IMG/VR virus record: IMGVR_UViG_3300020474_000058
Coordinates: 1 to 33,403 of that record
Source of the DNA: a virus
Length of the DNA stretch: 33,403 nt
Strand: one strand, 5' to 3'
The position numbers and the translations under genes are program-made. The notes below the pieces were generated by a model. It made no database searches and had not been told where the DNA came from. It saw only the letters and a list, made by a program, of their open reading frames with translations. Below are positions 30,572 to 33,403 of this stretch, piece after piece; position 1 is the first letter of the stretch; the number at the start of each line of letters is the position of its first letter.

Positions 30572-31083
30572 TGGAAGTTTTTGATGATTTCATTCCAGAA
30601 TCATACTTGAAAGATATACAGGACCACTTTCTCCGAGGCGATGCTCCGTGGACATACCTACCATCGGTTACTTACGATAAGTACAAAGGTGATGATTTAG
30701 AATCTTTTGGTTTTGGTATGCATATATGTCGGCAAGGTAACTTTGTACAAAATTATTCAAGCACATTGCTAAAAGGACTATTATACTCTATACTAGATAA
30801 GACTGGTAAAAAAACTATCTGGAAATCTAGGATTGATATGACTTTGTATAATCCTAATAACTACAGGCACGAGGTTCATACAGATCTAGAGATACCTAAT
30901 ACTACTTGCATATTCTATGTTAATGATAGTGATGGTGATACCGTTCTTTATGAGAAGGGAATGGGAAGGTCTATAGAACCAAAGGCAAACAGATTGTTAA
31001 TGTTTGATGGGAAAATACCACATACTGGTCATTCACCATCTAAACATAAGAATAGAGTTCTTATTAATACAAACTGCACATGA
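30568..31083 (+). CDS. 2OG-Fe(II) oxygenase, type A paralogue
   Basis: 171 residues from ATG 30568 (a second ATG at 30571 is equally possible). H-T-D in RHEVHTDLE supplies the H-x-D; IPHTGHSP contains the distal His and NRVLINTN the 2-oxoglutarate-binding Arg. TTCIFYVNDSDGDTVLYEKG is the intervening hairpin. Overall it resembles the gene at 28286. It overlaps its neighbours by four bases on both sides, so translation is probably coupled. Confidence 0.83.
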   Translation: MMEVFDDFIPESYLKDIQDHFLRGDAPWTYLPSVTYDKYKGDDLESFGFGMHICRQGNFVQNYSSTLLKGLLYSILDKTGKKTIWKSRIDMTLYNPNNYRHEVHTDLEIPNTTCIFYVNDSDGDTVLYEKGMGRSIEPKANRLLMFDGKIPHTGHSPSKHKNRVLINTNCT

Positions 31084-31739
31084 ATTTAATTTGTAACCTC
31101 CCTGCTGAGAAAGTATGGGTACGAAAAGAATACTTAACTGATCATAAGAGTGGTCATGGTGAATTTGTAGAAGGTGTATGGGTTGCTGCAAAGAGTTTAC
31201 CTGGTCGGGCATTTTATTTTGAGACGTATCTACCTGAGTATGGTGCGTTGTATGATAAGTTACCGATATCCGCTTTTCTCCGAGCACCGAAAACACCGAC
31301 GCCCGATATGAGTCTAGAGAATCTGCAATTTTGGAATTGTATGGACTATGGTGTGATGGCAATCAATAAAGGTTTCATATCTTCTATGGATGCTGAAATA
31401 CGAACAAGAGACCACGGGTTGATAAAAGGACAATATATCTTTACAATTGATAACTATCATGCAGATATAAATGTGATAGATAATAATGTAAGTGAAGTGC
31501 CACAAGAGCATAAGTCTCATAACTGTATTCAATTAGAGAATGGGCAGTATGCACTATATCCAAATAACAGGATGCGTCTGTATGACCTCTCTATAACTCC
31601 ACAAGAACCAAAAACACCTGACTTTAAGGTTTCTACCATAGAGTATCAAGTTGAGAATGGGACTGAATGGGGTAGACTAGGAGATACTGACGATTATTTC
31701 TGGGAAACACCTAAAGAAAAGGAGAACAATGGTAATTAA
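31080..31739 (+). CDS. Conserved phage protein of unknown function
   Basis: 219 residues, soluble, aromatic-rich. The N-terminal block (AEKVWVRKEYLTDHKSGHGE, then EGVWVAAKSLPGRAFYFETY and LPEYGALYDKLPISAF) is well composed, and I recall similar proteins near the baseplate genes of T4-like marine phages, but no function is known. A middle segment around IRTRDHGLIKGQYIFTIDN is beta-rich, the C-terminus acidic. Position between the oxygenases and gp25 suggests a virion or assembly role, or a partner of the oxygenases; this is inference. Confidence 0.7.
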   Translation: MNLICNLPAEKVWVRKEYLTDHKSGHGEFVEGVWVAAKSLPGRAFYFETYLPEYGALYDKLPISAFLRAPKTPTPDMSLENLQFWNCMDYGVMAINKGFISSMDAEIRTRDHGLIKGQYIFTIDNYHADINVIDNNVSEVPQEHKSHNCIQLENGQYALYPNNRMRLYDLSITPQEPKTPDFKVSTIEYQVENGTEWGRLGDTDDYFWETPKEKENNGN

Positions 31740-31908
31740 AGTAGATAAATCAGAAGATTTTAAGAAGAGTGGCAAAAAACTCATCTCAGAGTACGATGCA
31801 CAAGCATGGTTAGATAAAATTGAGAAGAATGACGAAAGAGAATTGTTTGAGATGAAGAGAAAGAAGGAATTCCTTGACGAGTGCACTAAGTTTAGAAAAG
31901 ATGGATAA
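31729..31908 (+). CDS. Small charged helical protein
   Basis: 59 residues, Lys/Glu/Asp-rich and almost wholly helical (MVIKVDKSEDFKKSGKKLIS, then WLDKIEKNDERELFEMKRKK). GGAG lies four bases upstream of the ATG. It overlaps the previous gene by 11 bases, and its stop codon is part of the late promoter at 31904. No family recognised. Confidence 0.7.
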   Translation: MVIKVDKSEDFKKSGKKLISEYDAQAWLDKIEKNDERELFEMKRKKEFLDECTKFRKDG

Positions 31909-31911
31909 ATA
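31904..31911 (+). promoter_or_regulatory. T4-type late promoter of gp25
   Basis: GATAAATA, identical to the element at 27859, overlapping the previous stop codon and 22 bases upstream of ATG 31933. It matches the late promoter form used for virion genes in T4-like phages. Confidence 0.75.
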
Positions 31912-31932
31912 ATAGCAGCCTATGCTGTCTAT

Positions 31933-32325
31933 ATGCCACAACAGTCAACATTTAAAGATTTGAGTGTAGTATTCAAAAAACATCCTGTCACTGATGATCT
32001 AGTCACAGTGAAGGATAAGGTTGCTATTGCTCAATCAATCTCTAATTTGTTGCAGACCAATAATGGTGACCGACCATTCAAACCTGATATAGGTTCTGGT
32101 ATTCGTGAACTATTGTTTGAACAAGCAGACTGGGGTACTGCTGCTGCTATAAGTGGTCGTGTCAGAGAATGTCTTGTTAAATATGAACCTAGAATTAATG
32201 TATTAACAGTCAAAGCAGATCCTGACTTTGATAACAATGGTTTTGACGTTTCAATAGAATATGAAATTCTTGGTAGAGACGATGGCAGAATAGTTGCTGA
32301 TGTATTTCTAGAACGTACAAGATAA
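31933..32325 (+). CDS. 25: Baseplate wedge subunit gp25
   Basis: 130 residues, the usual length for T4 gp25, which belongs to the GPW/gp25 family related to type VI secretion TssE. Diagnostic parts are FKDLSVVFKKHPVTDDLVTV, the helix AIAQSISNLLQTNNGDRPFK, P-x-I-G-S-G-I-R-E-L-L-F-E and the end VSIEYEI. gp25 joins gp6 in the wedge that surrounds the central hub of the baseplate. It has its own late promoter and ends in TAATG, overlapping gp6 by one base, the conserved order of T4-like phages. Confidence 0.93.
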   Translation: MPQQSTFKDLSVVFKKHPVTDDLVTVKDKVAIAQSISNLLQTNNGDRPFKPDIGSGIRELLFEQADWGTAAAISGRVRECLVKYEPRINVLTVKADPDFDNNGFDVSIEYEILGRDDGRIVADVFLERTR

Positions 32326-33403
32326 TGCCTTATACACAGGTCTCAAATTTAGACTTTAATCAAATCAAGACTTCTCTCAAAGAGTATATGAGAGCTCAGT
32401 CGGATTTTACTGATTACGATTTTGAAGGGTCTACTCTTTCTGTACTTCTTGACACACTTGCCTATAATACTTACTACACAGCATTTAATACCAATATGGT
32501 AGTCAATGAGTTATTCATTGATTCAGCAACACTAAGAGACAACGTAGTAGCATTAGCAAAGCAATTAGGGTATAGACCAAAGAGTGCAACCTCTCCTACA
32601 GCATATATTTCATTTACTGTCACATATACTAACGCAACAACTGATACAGAATTATTATTAAAGAAAGGAACTGGATTTACAGCAACATATGACAATAACA
32701 TTTACAACTATGTTGTATTGGATGATGTAAAAGCACAAGTAGCAAATGGCGTAGCAATCTTTACAGATGTTGCTGTAAATGAAGGAACACAACTTATCAA
32801 TACATTCACTGTCAACACAGCAAGTAAATCACAAAGATTTATTCTTGATAATCAAAACATAGACACTAATACAATTAGAGTTAAAGTATATCCTACTGGT
32901 GGATCATTTAATGAACCATATCTAGTTGCAGATAACATACTAGGAGTTGATGGTACATCAAAAGTATTCTTCTTAGATGAGATAGAAGATGAAAGATATG
33001 AGATATTATTGGGTGATGGTATATTAGGTAAAAAATTAGATAACAATGCAAGAATAGAAGTATCATATTTGATAACATCAGGTCCTGAAAGTAATGGTGT
33101 AAGAACATTTGTATTCTCTGGTGTATTAGAAAATACTAATAACGTATCACCTACTTCTTTCTCAGTTACAATTAACTCTACTGTTGCAGCAGCGGGCGGT
33201 GAAGAGATAGAAAGCACACAAAAGATAAAATATACTGCTCCAAAAGCATATGGCACACAGGAGCGTGCAGTGACCGCAGATGATTATGAAGCAATTGTAA
33301 GAAAAGTATATCCAGCAACAAGTGACATCATTATATTTGGTGGAGAGGATCAAGAACCACCACAATATGGAAAAGTATTCATTGTATTGAAACCAACTGA
33401 TGC
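32325..33403 (+). CDS. 6: Baseplate wedge subunit gp6 (3' partial)
   Basis: 359 residues visible, cut by the window end. The N-terminus (MPYTQVSNLDFNQIKTSLKE, then STLSVLLDTLAYNTYYTAF, NELFIDSATLRDNVVALAKQ and LGYRPKSATSP) is the baseplate J/gp6 family signature. VTADDYEAIVRKVYPAT near residue 315 matches the conserved second segment of the family. gp6 forms the ring linking the six wedges of the contractile-tail baseplate. It begins on the last base of the gp25 stop, so the two are translationally coupled. Confidence 0.93.
   Translation, partial: MPYTQVSNLDFNQIKTSLKEYMRAQSDFTDYDFEGSTLSVLLDTLAYNTYYTAFNTNMVVNELFIDSATLRDNVVALAKQLGYRPKSATSPTAYISFTVTYTNATTDTELLLKKGTGFTATYDNNIYNYVVLDDVKAQVANGVAIFTDVAVNEGTQLINTFTVNTASKSQRFILDNQNIDTNTIRVKVYPTGGSFNEPYLVADNILGVDGTSKVFFLDEIEDERYEILLGDGILGKKLDNNARIEVSYLITSGPESNGVRTFVFSGVLENTNNVSPTSFSVTINSTVAAAGGEEIESTQKIKYTAPKAYGTQERAVTADDYEAIVRKVYPATSDIIIFGGEDQEPPQYGKVFIVLKPTD

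Overview
The window looks like part of the genome of a T4-like marine myovirus, most likely a cyanophage (Prochlorococcus/Synechococcus type) or a relative infecting another marine bacterium such as SAR11. The evidence is a recognisable gp25 and gp6 baseplate pair, tandem tail-collar fibre genes behind a >3,000-residue structural protein, AT-rich DNA, tightly packed very small genes, many 2-oxoglutarate/Fe(II) oxygenases, and late promoters of the form GATAAATA. All convincing genes lie on the + strand. I see no tRNA, integrase, insertion sequence, CRISPR array or photosynthesis gene. The host assignment is inference.

Layout. (1) 1-17.2 kb: tail-fibre block, with a giant virion protein (truncated at the left edge), three consecutive tail-collar proteins (the third with a large polyglycine region), a tail-assembly-chaperone-like protein and a small unknown gene. 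(2) 17.2-19.6 kb: overlapping small genes, including a possibly frameshifted gene, a one-pass membrane protein and a first 2OG-Fe(II) oxygenase. (3) 19.6-22.5 kb: small accessory genes, a second oxygenase and an out-of-phase overlapping acidic/basic gene pair. (4) 22.5-22.9 kb: a non-coding stretch with inverted repeats and a three-copy A/T hairpin repeat. (5) 22.9-27.5 kb: a cassette of about eighteen tiny genes in short units, including a DUF1281-like protein, a DUF3574-like protein and a HicA-like toxin. (6) 27.54-27.93 kb: a non-coding stretch that looks like a structured RNA with its own terminator. (7) 27.9-33.4 kb: a late operon with two pairs of oxygenase paralogues, a PAAR-like spike tip, small virion-type proteins, gp25 and the start of gp6.

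The most striking signal is regulatory. Ten start sites between 19.6 and 26.9 kb are preceded by the same composite module: a dyad TGTGnCA-N10-TGnCACA (always 10 bases between half-sites), about 28-31 bases to a -10 box (50 in one case), and in most copies ACAAAC about 15 bases after the start of the -10, followed by the start codon. Several modules also place a terminator-like hairpin between dyad and -10. This looks like a phage-encoded or phage-exploited regulon in which each accessory unit is a self-contained promoter-gene-terminator cassette. By contrast, the genes from 27.9 kb on carry T4-type late promoters. The window thus joins a late virion/oxygenase programme to a differently controlled small-gene programme.
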